A stretch of DNA of 64,000 nt from Novosphingobium sp. (GTDB lineage Bacteria; Pseudomonadota; Alphaproteobacteria; Sphingomonadales; Sphingomonadaceae): the NCBI RefSeq assembly GCF_027486195.1, contig NZ_JAIXPP010000124.1:20005-84004 (forward strand), read 5' to 3'. The notes below the pieces were generated by a model. That model saw only the letters and a program-made list of their open reading frames with translations, did no database searches and was not told the origin of the DNA. Below, one piece after another: positions 18,746-27,410 of this stretch. Position 1 is the first letter of the stretch. Every line of letters starts with the position of its first letter. Made by a program: the position numbers and the translations under genes.

Positions 18746-18879
18746 CGCGGCACCTGCACTGTAGCGGCGGGCGTCGCGGCCTGCGCCTGCGGCACGCCGA
18801 AAGTGAACACCATCGCGACCGAGCCAAGCGCGAAGCCCAGTACCAGAGAGCGAACGAGATCCTTGCCGAAAAGCGTCAT
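18742..18879 (-). CDS. Small exported or membrane peptide coupled to msrA
   Basis: A 45-codon ORF from ATG 18879 to TGA 18742-18744. The product has a charged start (MTLFGKDLVR), a single hydrophobic segment (SLVLGFALGSVAMVFTFG) and an Ala-rich end after PQAQA, which looks like a signal peptidase site. Its stop overlaps the msrA start (ATGA), typical of translational coupling. I do not recognise a family. It could be a leader peptide controlling msrA translation or a small envelope protein. Confidence 0.5.
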   Translation of the reverse strand: MTLFGKDLVRSLVLGFALGSVAMVFTFGVPQAQAATPAATVQVPR

Positions 18880-19150
18880 TCCATTTCATCCAAACTGGCA
18901 TGCGCGGGTGGCCGCACCGCTCTGGCACAGGCTCTGCCGCATTGGTTCCGGCCCGGGTGTGAACCAGGGCGCAGTGGTGCCGCAGTACCATTCGCTTGTT
19001 TCGGCCAAATGGTTACGGGCTCGCCGATTACAAGGTGCGCCGTGCCGCGAATCGGCCTGCACCTTACCGGGCCGCGAGGGTTCGATTGACCTTCGCTGCG
19101 ACGCGCGCGAAGAAGGCGTCCCGCAAGCCCCCCCGAGGAGAGGAAAGACC
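18880..19150. other. Divergent intergenic region, no gene seen
   Basis: 271 bp between the msrA leader ORF (minus) and the secreted-protein gene (plus). It must hold promoters for both. I see no convincing ORF and no strong inverted repeat; only the GAGGAGAGG ribosome site at its right end is clear. Confidence 0.5.
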
Positions 19151-19690
19151 ATGCTTCGCCCTATGCTGAGCTGCATTGCCCTTGGGGCTGTCGCGCTTGC
19201 CGCCGCACCGCTTGTCGCCAGGGACAAGCCCGCGCTGCCGAAGGAGCTGCCGCAAGTGTTCGAAGCGGTGGTCAACTGCCGGGCGCTGACGTCCGACAGC
19301 GAGCGCCTCGCGTGCTATGACAGGAGCGTCGCCGCGCTCGCCGCAGCGCGCGACAAGGAAGACATCGTCGTCGCCGACCGCGCCACGATCCGCGAGACCA
19401 AGAAGGGTCTGTTCGGCTTCACCCTGCCCAAGCTCAAGCTGTTCGGCGGGGCCGAAAAGGACGGCGACGAGGTCAAGGAAATCGAGAGCACGATCTCGGC
19501 GGTGCGCGATACCGGCGATGGCTTCGCAATCTTCACGCTGGCAGATGGCGCGCGCTGGAAGCAGACCGACGGCGGCAATGCCTTCGCACGGCCCGGTGTC
19601 GGCATCCGTATCAAGCGCGGCGCACTAGGCAGCTACCTCGCCTCGATCGACAAGGGCGCTTATGTGCGCGTGGTGCGCCTTTCGCAGTAG
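19151..19690 (+). CDS. Secreted protein of unknown function with a CxxL–RLACYD motif
   Basis: The 179-aa protein has a signal peptide ending in VARDK. After it comes CRALTSDSERLACYD, a Cys-pair motif found in several small periplasmic families, then a beta-rich region (IESTISAVRDTGDGFAIFTLADG). GAGGAGAGG precedes ATG 19151, and the longer open frame upstream lacks a ribosome site. The two cysteines may form a disulfide. The function cannot be named. It is divergent from the 45-aa ORF/msrA pair across a 271-bp region. Confidence 0.7.
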   Translation: MLRPMLSCIALGAVALAAAPLVARDKPALPKELPQVFEAVVNCRALTSDSERLACYDRSVAALAAARDKEDIVVADRATIRETKKGLFGFTLPKLKLFGGAEKDGDEVKEIESTISAVRDTGDGFAIFTLADGARWKQTDGGNAFARPGVGIRIKRGALGSYLASIDKGAYVRVVRLSQ

Positions 19691-19692
19691 TG

Positions 19693-19718
19693 CTGGCCCT
19701 GCCGGTTAGCCGGGCCAG
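19693..19718. terminator. Hairpin between convergent secreted-protein genes
   Basis: CTGGC (19693-19697) and GCCAG (19714-19718) enclose CCGG-TTAG-CCGG (19702-19713), giving a bulged stem. It lies between two converging stops and has no T-tract. Confidence 0.35.
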
Positions 19719-19727
19719 TCTACGCCC

Positions 19728-20042
19728 TCAGTTCGCCTGATTGATCGACTTGCTGGTCATCGCCTCATAAGTATCGCGCGCGGTCTGGTTGCCCTGCCGT
19801 TCCATCGCTGCCCATTGCGACATGGTGTGGCACGTGAAGGTCTTGTGGACGAGCGAGCCGGTTTCCTCACTGCGGCGGCAACGGATGAAATCGGGGTCGT
19901 TGACCGAACGGCCCTTGTTGAAGGCGCGGATTTCCGATTGCGACATCGCAGTCGGATCCTTCTCGAGCGCCGGAAGCTCTGTGGCGGAAACCGCAGTGGT
20001 CGCCGCAGCAGCGGCAAGAGCGAACAGAAATGACGCAGGCAT
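19728..20042 (-). CDS. Small secreted protein of unknown function
   Basis: The 104-aa protein has a signal peptide (MPASFLFALAAAAATTAVSA) and a mature part with two cysteines in FIRCRRSEETGSLVHKTFTCHT, which probably form a disulfide, followed by QWAAMERQGNQTARDTYEAM. The same pattern of an RCRR...Cys-T region followed by W occurs in small sphingomonad exported proteins. No function is known. It faces the 179-aa secreted-protein gene. Confidence 0.65.
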   Translation of the reverse strand: MPASFLFALAAAAATTAVSATELPALEKDPTAMSQSEIRAFNKGRSVNDPDFIRCRRSEETGSLVHKTFTCHTMSQWAAMERQGNQTARDTYEAMTSKSINQAN

Positions 20043-20118
20043 GCGTGACGGTCCTCTGAATTCGGGGAATGCGCAATTGTACCGTCACGGCACGGCGCGG
20101 GCAAGGCAGCGCGCGGGG

Positions 20119-21294
20119 TTAACCTAGCGCCGCATCATTCGCCGCGAAGTATGCGGTTATTGCGGCACACTCCCGTTCGGAGAGATGCGGGTTCCATGCA
20201 TCGATGATCAGCACAGCGCGCCGTGCATCGCTGTCGTTCCATGCTTCATGCTCGATGGTATCGTCGAAGGCGAAGGCCTGGCCTTCAACCCATTGGCGCG
20301 TTTCACCGCCAACCCGGAAACCACAGCCCGGCGGCACATCGAGCGCGAGGTGGACGATCGCACGCGTGTTGGTCACGCCGGTGTGTGCGGGGATACGGCT
20401 GCGCGGGCGCAGCATCGAGAAAAAGGCATTCGGAGCGCGCCCGGGGATCCGCGCCAGCGGCAGGCTTTCCAGCACCCTGGCCGTGTGGGGGCAACGCTCG
20501 ATCGCGGCCGCATTCGGAACCCCATATTCCCACAGGAAGCAGGCAGACCAATCGAGCGAGCCATCAAGGGCAGTCCACTTGTTCTCGGGGCTGCCCGGCT
20601 CCATGCGAACATAGGGCCGGATGGCTTCGCCCGGCTCCGCAAGCAAGGCGTCGAGTTCGGCACGGATCGCGCCGGCCTCGGCTTCCAGCACCGCGAACCA
20701 CGGAAAGTGTCGCCGGTCGAAGAACTCGTCGGCAGGCAGGAACGGGTAGTGCAGCCCGGCACATTCATTGACATAGATGCGCCGCTGGCCGAGCGCAGCT
20801 GCCGCAAAGGCGTCGATCCGCCGACGTTCGGTTTCATCGCGTGCTTCGGCATCGAGGGACAGCGCCGCATGCGTGGCTTCCGCGATGCGTGCGCGCAGAT
20901 TGGCGCAAAAAGCCTCGCCCGCTGCCAGTTCGGCGCGCACCGGTTCGGGCAGGCCCGGGAAATGCTGGGCCAGCTGCTGCACGCCGTCCCACGCGATCAG
21001 CGCCTTGGTCTCTTCACCTTCGCGCTGGAGAAGCTGCGCCATGCGGAGCTGCGCAGTGAAATCGAGCCGATCAAGGTCGAGCGCGCGTTCCAGCGCGAGC
21101 CGCTCGCCGGCAAGATCGCTGCCCATGCGGCAGGCCAGCGCCAGATTGATCCACAACGAAAGCGCCCCGGGATCAGCCTCGGCGGCTTCGCGCGCCGCAA
21201 GGATCGCGCCCGGTGCATCACCGGCGCGCAGCGCGGACATGGCGCGGGCGTTGGCGGCCTGGGCTCTGGCCCGATCGATAGGTTGCGATGTCAT
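20119..21294 (-). CDS. TPR-like protein with aspartyl/asparaginyl beta-hydroxylase (AspH) domain
   Basis: The 391-aa protein has N-terminal helical repeats of TPR type (residues ~10-110, e.g. ALSLWINLALACRMGSDLAGERLALERALDL split in two) and a C-terminal AspH domain: IPAHTG (first Fe ligand His), RAIVHLALDVP, FAFDDTIEHEAWN (second His) and RAVLIIDAWNP (2-oxoglutarate Arg). Family members hydroxylate Asp/Asn or related targets with Fe(II) and 2-oxoglutarate. It lies near two sulfotransferase-like genes and a TonB receptor gene. A paralogue of similar layout lies at 62086-63228. The substrate is unknown. Confidence 0.8.
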   Translation of the reverse strand: MTSQPIDRARAQAANARAMSALRAGDAPGAILAAREAAEADPGALSLWINLALACRMGSDLAGERLALERALDLDRLDFTAQLRMAQLLQREGEETKALIAWDGVQQLAQHFPGLPEPVRAELAAGEAFCANLRARIAEATHAALSLDAEARDETERRRIDAFAAAALGQRRIYVNECAGLHYPFLPADEFFDRRHFPWFAVLEAEAGAIRAELDALLAEPGEAIRPYVRMEPGSPENKWTALDGSLDWSACFLWEYGVPNAAAIERCPHTARVLESLPLARIPGRAPNAFFSMLRPRSRIPAHTGVTNTRAIVHLALDVPPGCGFRVGGETRQWVEGQAFAFDDTIEHEAWNDSDARRAVLIIDAWNPHLSERECAAITAYFAANDAALG

Positions 21295-21373
21295 CGGCGA
21301 AAGTGTCTACAGCCCCGCGCCTGTCAGGCAAGCGGCGTTGCAGCGGCGCGATGTGCGCGGTAAGGCTGGGCGC

Positions 21374-22408
21374 ATGGCATCCGCTCCGTTCGATCCTTTC
21401 GATGCCGAATGGCTCGCGCACCGGCTGGTCGAAGGGACCGATGCGGTCCGTTTTGCCCGCGTGCCGCGCGCGGCCCATGCCGCCATGGCGTTTCTGACCG
21501 ACGATGGCTTTGCCGCGCATTTCGGCGCCATGCCGCCGCAGGTCGATGTGCCCGCCACCCAGCTTCTGGCGCGCTTTCCCGGCAAGCCCCGGCTTGGCCT
21601 GCTGTTCCACTCCGCCTTCTGCGGCTCGACTCTCCTTGCGCGCGCCTTGGCCGAACCCGGCGTGGCGATGGGTTTGTCCGAACCGGTGATTCTCAATGAT
21701 GTGGTTGGCATGCGCAGGCGCGGAGCGCCGCCCGCTGCGGTTGCCCGCAGCGCAGATCTCGCCCTGCGTCTGCTCGCACGGCCATTCGCGGCGGGGGAGA
21801 GCGTGGTGGTCAAACCATCGAACCTGCTCAATCCCTTTGCCGAACTGCTGTTGGCGCTGGCGCCGGATGCGCGCGCCCTGTTCCTCCATGCCCCGCTCGA
21901 AACCTTCCTTGTTTCGGTGGTGCGCAAAGGCCTACCTTGCCGCCTCTGGGTTCGCGAGCTCATGGAGGGCTACCTGCAGGCCGGCATCGTCGCCCCGCTC
22001 GGGATCACGCCGGAAGATGTGTTCCGGCAGAGCGACCTGCAGGTTGCCGCCACCGGCTGGCTCGCGCAGCAACGGCTGTTCGCCGCGCTGGCGGCAAGGA
22101 TTGGTCCGGCGCGGCTGCGCACCTTGACCTCGGAACAGCTGACCGGCGATCCGGCGCGCGTGATTGCAGCAGCCGCCGCGCACTATGGTCTGCCGTTGGA
22201 CGCAGCGGCGATCGCGCGAATCGCGACGGGGCCTGCATTTACCCGGCATTCCAAATCCGGCGTGGCCTTCACGCCCGATCAGCGTCGCGGCGAATATGCT
22301 GCGGCCCGCGCAGCGCATGCGGACGAAATCGACATGGTGCATGGCTGGGCGGTCGAGGTCGCGCGCGGGGCCGGCATCGCGATGGATGCACCCCTGCCCT
22401 TGCTATAG
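21374..22408 (+). CDS. Sulfotransferase-like P-loop protein
   Basis: The 344-aa protein starts at ATG 21374. GLLFHSAFCGSTLLARAL (about residues 75-92) matches the 5'-phosphosulfate loop of PAPS-dependent sulfotransferases. It is followed by EPVILND and, later, ALFLHAPLETFLVSVVRKG at the 3'-phosphate site. A longer frame upstream is the shadow of the divergent AspH gene. It faces the TPR-sulfotransferase gene, whose stop is 11 bp away. It may transfer sulfate to a peptide, lipid or glycan; the substrate is unknown. Confidence 0.65.
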   Translation: MASAPFDPFDAEWLAHRLVEGTDAVRFARVPRAAHAAMAFLTDDGFAAHFGAMPPQVDVPATQLLARFPGKPRLGLLFHSAFCGSTLLARALAEPGVAMGLSEPVILNDVVGMRRRGAPPAAVARSADLALRLLARPFAAGESVVVKPSNLLNPFAELLLALAPDARALFLHAPLETFLVSVVRKGLPCRLWVRELMEGYLQAGIVAPLGITPEDVFRQSDLQVAATGWLAQQRLFAALAARIGPARLRTLTSEQLTGDPARVIAAAAAHYGLPLDAAAIARIATGPAFTRHSKSGVAFTPDQRRGEYAAARAAHADEIDMVHGWAVEVARGAGIAMDAPLPLL

Positions 22409-22419
22409 GGCCCGCTGCT

Positions 22420-23991
22420 TCACGACGCGTAACCCAGCTTCTCGATCCACGGCTGCAGGATCGGCATGACCGGCGCGAGATACTCGCCATAGGGTTCCCA
22501 CTGCCGCGTGCCATCGAACAGGCCGCGCCGGACCTGCCGCGCGCTGGCGGTGGAAACACCGCGCGCGCGGGCGGTGCGATCAAAGCGCCTGAGATCGTCG
22601 GTCCATGCGAGGCCGACAAACTGGCAGATCTCGTGCGTCATGACGTCAAAATCCTGCACCATGCGGTGATAGGGCACCTCGAGAACGGAAACCGGCAATC
22701 GGGCGAGGGCAAGTTCCGTCAGCCGCATCAGGGCATCATAGTGCCGCGCCGCCCCTTCCAGCGTGGTGAAATCCATCGCCGCATTGCTGAGCGCGAAACT
22801 GGTGCGGAAGCAGCTCCACACGACATCGCGCGGATCACGACGCACGAGCAGCACTTTGGCGGCAGGAAACAGACGCGCAATCAAGGGCAGGCGGATCGAC
22901 TTGAGCGGGTCCATGTCGACGAGAGTGGCACCCGCAGGATCGCGACCAAGCGCTTGCCCCACACGCTGCCAGTACGCGGTGCGATAAGGGGCAAGTGCCG
23001 CCTCATCCAGTGCAGCAAACCGGGGTAGGCCGTCGGGCTCAGCAAGGAAAGCCAGGTCCGCCTCGCGCAGCGTCGGCATTTCCTCGATCGCCGCCGTACC
23101 GGGCAGCGAGGCGAGCACGTTTTCGAGCAGCGTGTTGCCGCTGCGCGGGTAGCCGAGCACGAAGATATGTGGATTTACCGGGGGCGGCGCCCCATCCGGC
23201 AAGCCCGAGATATCCATCGCGGCCAGCCCCGCAGCAACACCCTCGATGAATTCGCGGTGGGGCGGCCGCCCGGCGAACGTGGCGGCATGGATTACCGCGA
23301 AGTCCTGCTTGGCGCGGGCATAGGCGGCAAAAGCAGCGGCGGGATCGCGCAGGCGGTTGCAGGCATCGCCCAGCGCATGGAGCAATTCCATGCGCTCTGG
23401 CGAAGGCTCCGGCATCCGCGCCAATGCAGGTTCGACGAGGCGGCGCGCAGCCTGCGCATCGCCTGCTTCGAGTTCGATCGTAGCGAGCGCGGTAATCGCC
23501 CCTGTATGGGCGGGATCGTCAGCCAGCGCCGCGCGGGCATGGTGGCGGCCCGCCTCGGCCTCACCGTCGCGCGCGGCGATCGCGGCGAGCCCCGCGTGCG
23601 CCGCAGCGCGCTGCCCTGCGTGGGTGGGCGCACGGGCAAGCACCTCGCCGTAGCAGCGCTTGGCCTCGTCCATCACCCCGCCAGCGGCCATCACAAAGGC
23701 GCGTTCCAACCATGCCTCTGCATAGCCCGGCGCGATGGCGAGGGCAGCATCGCAGCGGAGCGCAGCATCACGCAGGCGGCCGGCGGCGCGATGAAGCCCG
23801 GCAAGGCCGACCATGGCTTCCACTTCGCGCGGATTCATCTGCAGCGCGCGTTCGAACAGCGCCAAGGCGCCGGCCGCATCACCCGAGACCGCACGATACC
23901 AACCGAGCGTGGTGCAATCCGCCGCCGTTCCGCGGCCTGCGCCCAGCGCAGCGGCAGCGGCCCGTGCGGCGGTTTCCAGATCTTCGGACAT
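22420..23991 (-). CDS. TPR-repeat sulfotransferase
   Basis: The 523-aa protein starts at ATG 23991. The N-terminal half is a tetratricopeptide array (e.g. ALALFERALQMNPREVEAMVG; AMVGLAGLHRAAGRLRDAA). The C-terminal half is a sulfotransferase with PAPS loop HIFVLGYPRSGNTLLENVL, EEMPTLRE, and VLLVRRDPRDVVWSCF at the 3'-phosphate site. The TPR + sulfotransferase layout is common in Sphingomonadales and Caulobacterales. TPRs suggest that it modifies a protein or peptide. It starts just after the terminator of the TonB receptor gene. Confidence 0.85.
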   Translation of the reverse strand: MSEDLETAARAAAAALGAGRGTAADCTTLGWYRAVSGDAAGALALFERALQMNPREVEAMVGLAGLHRAAGRLRDAALRCDAALAIAPGYAEAWLERAFVMAAGGVMDEAKRCYGEVLARAPTHAGQRAAAHAGLAAIAARDGEAEAGRHHARAALADDPAHTGAITALATIELEAGDAQAARRLVEPALARMPEPSPERMELLHALGDACNRLRDPAAAFAAYARAKQDFAVIHAATFAGRPPHREFIEGVAAGLAAMDISGLPDGAPPPVNPHIFVLGYPRSGNTLLENVLASLPGTAAIEEMPTLREADLAFLAEPDGLPRFAALDEAALAPYRTAYWQRVGQALGRDPAGATLVDMDPLKSIRLPLIARLFPAAKVLLVRRDPRDVVWSCFRTSFALSNAAMDFTTLEGAARHYDALMRLTELALARLPVSVLEVPYHRMVQDFDVMTHEICQFVGLAWTDDLRRFDRTARARGVSTASARQVRRGLFDGTRQWEPYGEYLAPVMPILQPWIEKLGYAS

Positions 23992-24046
23992 CGCCCAGCC
24001 ATCAACCGAGCCCGGCGGAAGGTCAACTCCTGCTGGCGGCGGACAC

Positions 24047-24076
24047 AAAAAAGGGGCGGGCATTGCTGCCCGCCCC
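24047..24076 (-). terminator. Rho-independent terminator of the TonB receptor gene
   Basis: On the minus strand GGGGCGGGC–AGCAAT–GCCCGCCCC (9-bp perfect stem, 24053-24061 with 24068-24076) is followed by TTTTTTG (24046-24052). It lies 27 bp past the receptor stop and before the TPR-sulfotransferase start, so the two genes are probably separate transcripts with possible readthrough. Confidence 0.85.
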
Positions 24077-24102
24077 CTGTTTGGCATTCTGATCGGTGAG
24101 GA

Positions 24103-27042
24103 TCAGAACTTGACGCGAGCGCCGACCGCGAAACGGCGACCCAGCGCGTCGTACGACGACGGATAGGTGTTGCCGCTGTTGTACGAGGTCGAACCGATCG
24201 TGTTGCCGACGATCGGCGGCTTCGTGTTGAACAGGTTCTGCACCGTGAAGGTGAAGGTGAACTGCTCGACATTGAAGCGCGTCGTCACGTCGAGGTAGTC
24301 GAACGCGTCGATCTTGTTGAAGTCGACCTTCTGACCGCTGAGCGCACCGCTGTCAGCCGGGATCGTCCCGTTGAAAGCGTTGCCATCTTCATAGCGCGCG
24401 CTCGACTGGTGACGCCACATCAGCGACAGGTCCATACCACGGAGGCTGAACGTGTTCTGCACGGACCAGGTGTGGCGCGGCTGGATCGAGCCGGTGAACG
24501 AGCAGTTCACCGAGTAGAGACCAACGCATTCACGATCGATGCTCGTCGGGGTCGCCTTGAAGCGCGAGGAGAAGGTGACGTTCGCCACGGCGTTGAGCGT
24601 CCACTTCACCGCGCCGATCGGACGCGAGTAGTTGAGGATCACGTCGATACCGTCGGTGAACAGCTTGCCCTGGTTGGTGAGACCACCGAACAGGCCCTTC
24701 GTCGTCGCCGGGCTGCCGTCGAGACCGCCGGTCGCCGGATCGCGGCGAATGATGGTGCAAGCCGGGTCCGTCGCGCTGGCGGCAGTGACGTTACCGAAGC
24801 AGGCAGAGACAAGGTCACCCGGAAGCGGCGTACCGATCTGATCGGTGACCTTGATGTTGTAGTAGTCGACCGAGACCGAGAAGCCCGGCAGGAACGACAG
24901 GTTCTGAACCACAGCGCCGAGCGTGTAGGTCGTGGCCTTTTCCGGCTTCAGGTTGATGTTGCCGCCCGAAGTGATGTTGGCCTGCGCCGCAGTCGGGTTG
25001 AGGATCTGACCGATCGAGTTCGCCGGAGCGCCCTGCGCAAGGCAGATCGACCGGAGGTTCGCGTTGGTCAGCGGAGCTGCGCCAGCGCAAGGATCAGCCG
25101 CGAGGTTGGTCAGGCCAACGGTGTTCGGCGTGAACAGTTCGGCGATGTTCGGCGCACGAACCGCGCGCGAGTAGTTGCCGCGCAGCTTGAGCTGCTCAAC
25201 CGGTTCCCAGCTGCCGCCGAACTTGTAGGTCCAGGCTTCGGTCTTCCCGCCGCCGCGGACGCTGTACTTCGAGTAGCGCACGCCGCCTTCAGCGGTCAGG
25301 CTCTTGAAGAACGGCTTGTCGGAAATCAGCGGCGCCACGAGTTCGCCGTAGCCTTCCCACACGCTGTAGGCACCGTCGATGTCCGGAGCAGCACCGCCCG
25401 CACCGCCGAGCTCGCCCGGGGTCTTCGACAGGGTGTCGGAGATCTGGGCCGCGTGATACTTGCGGTACTCGGCACCGGCTGCGAAGCCGACCGGCTCGCT
25501 GGCAGTCGGAACGGTGAAGCCGAAGTCACCCGAAAGCAGGCCGCGGACCTGGAGCAGCGAGGTGTTGTTCGCCGTGGTCGAGGGCGACAGCGTGTAGGCT
25601 GCCTGCTCCGGCGTGATCGAACCGGCACCGCCGAACAGGTTGATCGGAACGCAGCCGTCGTTGCCGCTGAGGCAGGAGTTCGGGTTGGTCGCCAGCAGGG
25701 CATCCTGCACGCGCGACTTCAGCACGTAACCGGTGATGGTCTGCAGACGGTCGCTCTCGCCGTAGCTGGCGCGAACGTCCCAGTTCACCGTCTTCGTCAG
25801 CGCGCCGCGGAAACCGAGCGAGTAGTCGAAGATGTTGGTGGTGTACTGCGAGTTGCGGGTGCCGGTTTCGACGAAGCGACGACGAACAACCGTGTTGAAC
25901 GTACGGTAGTTCGGATCCGTCGGGTCGGTGGCGGCGCGGGCAGCAACGCACTCTGCATCCGTCAGGCCGTTGGCGGCGCAGAACTGGCCGGCAGCGCCGG
26001 CAGGCAGGTAGGGGTTGCTGAAGGGGATCTTCATGCTCTCGGCAAAGAGGCCCGAGGGCGCGATGATCGTCTTCACCGTGTTCTTCGAGAACAGGCCGCG
26101 GGTGTAGACTTCAACAGCGTCCGAAAGCTGGTAGTTCGCCTGGGCGAAGATGTTGAAGCGCTGGAACGGCGTCTGGAAGATGTTGTAGGGGTTGAAGTTG
26201 AACGGCGTGAAGCCGGGCTTCAGCAGGCCGGTCGACGGATCGATCACGCGGTTGGCGCCGTTGATCGAGAAGCGTGCCGGAACGGCAGTGCCCGAACCGC
26301 CAGCGGTGCCCGAGAAGCTGTCGAGCTGGATGTTCGAGAAGTCGCGCGCGCCCTGATAGACGGGGTTCGACTTCTGGTAGCCGATGCTCAGCACCGCGTT
26401 GCCGCGACCGTCGTCGAAGTTGACGCCGGTGGTCACGTCGGCGCGGAAGTAGTTGCCGTCACCCTGCTCGGTGATCTGGTCCGACACCGCGAGATCGACG
26501 CCGGCGAAATCCTTCTTGGTGACGAAGTTCACCACGCCGGTGATCGCGTCCGCACCATAGGTGGTCACGGCCGCACCGGTCAGCGCGTCAACGCGGCTGA
26601 CGAGCGCAAGCGGAATGTTGTTAAGGTCGACGCGGCCCTGAAGGTCGGCCGGGACGATGCGCTGGCCGTCGAGCAGCACGATGTTGCGGTTCGAACCGAG
26701 GCCGCGAAGGTCGACGTAGTTCGAGCCGGTCGCGCCGTTGTTCACGGCCGAACCAATGTTCGGAACGATACCGGGAACCTGACGCAGAACTTCTTCCGCG
26801 GTGTTCGACTGCTTGAGGGCAATCTGGTCGGCCGTGGTCACGTTGACCGGGGTGGCCTGAACGAGGTTCGGGTTGCGGATAAGGCTGCCGGTAACGACGA
26901 TCGCGGTGGGTTCGTTGGTCTCGGTAGCAGTGTCAGCCTGCGGAGCGGCTTCCTGCGCGAAAACAGGAGCCGAAACGAGCGCGAGCGCGAGGGCGAAAGG
27001 CGCGGCACCCGCCTTCAAGGCGGCGTTGTTGTTGGTCTTCAC
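24103..27042 (-). CDS. TonB-dependent outer-membrane receptor
   Basis: The protein is about 979 aa. Signal peptide (ALALALVSAPVFAQE), TonB box region (TAIVVTGSLIRNPN), plug domain (NTAEEVLRQVPG; YVDLRGLGSNRNIVLLDGQRI) and a long barrel ending in a terminal strand RRFAVGARVKF with C-terminal Phe. I start it at GTG 27042 with GAAGGGA upstream; the longer frame begins with MGPPFEG. It imports a large substrate with TonB energy. It differs from siderophore receptors with an N-terminal signalling domain, as none is visible. The substrate is unknown. Confidence 0.92.
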   Translation of the reverse strand: MKTNNNAALKAGAAPFALALALVSAPVFAQEAAPQADTATETNEPTAIVVTGSLIRNPNLVQATPVNVTTADQIALKQSNTAEEVLRQVPGIVPNIGSAVNNGATGSNYVDLRGLGSNRNIVLLDGQRIVPADLQGRVDLNNIPLALVSRVDALTGAAVTTYGADAITGVVNFVTKKDFAGVDLAVSDQITEQGDGNYFRADVTTGVNFDDGRGNAVLSIGYQKSNPVYQGARDFSNIQLDSFSGTAGGSGTAVPARFSINGANRVIDPSTGLLKPGFTPFNFNPYNIFQTPFQRFNIFAQANYQLSDAVEVYTRGLFSKNTVKTIIAPSGLFAESMKIPFSNPYLPAGAAGQFCAANGLTDAECVAARAATDPTDPNYRTFNTVVRRRFVETGTRNSQYTTNIFDYSLGFRGALTKTVNWDVRASYGESDRLQTITGYVLKSRVQDALLATNPNSCLSGNDGCVPINLFGGAGSITPEQAAYTLSPSTTANNTSLLQVRGLLSGDFGFTVPTASEPVGFAAGAEYRKYHAAQISDTLSKTPGELGGAGGAAPDIDGAYSVWEGYGELVAPLISDKPFFKSLTAEGGVRYSKYSVRGGGKTEAWTYKFGGSWEPVEQLKLRGNYSRAVRAPNIAELFTPNTVGLTNLAADPCAGAAPLTNANLRSICLAQGAPANSIGQILNPTAAQANITSGGNINLKPEKATTYTLGAVVQNLSFLPGFSVSVDYYNIKVTDQIGTPLPGDLVSACFGNVTAASATDPACTIIRRDPATGGLDGSPATTKGLFGGLTNQGKLFTDGIDVILNYSRPIGAVKWTLNAVANVTFSSRFKATPTSIDRECVGLYSVNCSFTGSIQPRHTWSVQNTFSLRGMDLSLMWRHQSSARYEDGNAFNGTIPADSGALSGQKVDFNKIDAFDYLDVTTRFNVEQFTFTFTVQNLFNTKPPIVGNTIGSTSYNSGNTYPSSYDALGRRFAVGARVKF

Positions 27043-27410
27043 GTGTCCAGTCCCTTCAAAGGGCGGCCCCAACCCCTGATGGGATCCCCAAGGCCGCCGG
27101 AAGAAGTTCCTCGACCGACATTGCCTCTGGTCCGGTCTGCGCCGGGCATGACAGATGACATTCGATCTACGAGGAACGGTGGGGCTTACTGGTGGATTTT
27201 ACGGGGGTCATGGAAGGATGTTCTGCAACACATCTGCAAAACGTCCCTGCTATGTGGCGAGAGTGCAACACACTGTCAGCACTTCGCAACGTGTCGGCAA
27301 TGGCCCCGGATTGGATATCGCGCTCGGAAATTACATCCGGATCGGTTTGGCGATAATTTTTTGCGCGAACCGGGTGTTCTCAGGAAAGAAACGTGCGCAG
27401 CCTAGCAAAT
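27043..27410. other. Intergenic region upstream of the TonB receptor, no gene seen
   Basis: 368 bp between the receptor start and the end of the M23 gene, both minus strand. It is somewhat lower in GC than its flanks and carries the receptor's promoter. GTGTTGCA occurs twice on the minus strand about 45 bp apart, which could be regulator sites. I see no ORF or strong hairpin. Confidence 0.4.

Noticed and set aside
18746..18991. N-terminal extension of the msrA frame
   Set aside because: ATG 18745 gives a signal peptide and overlaps the stop of a coupled small ORF; the extension has no ribosome site and overlies that small ORF.
24409..27405. 998-codon plus-strand open frame
   Set aside because: It is the antisense shadow of the TonB receptor gene, Arg/Val/Gly-rich without any motif, while the minus-strand frame has signal peptide, plug and barrel.
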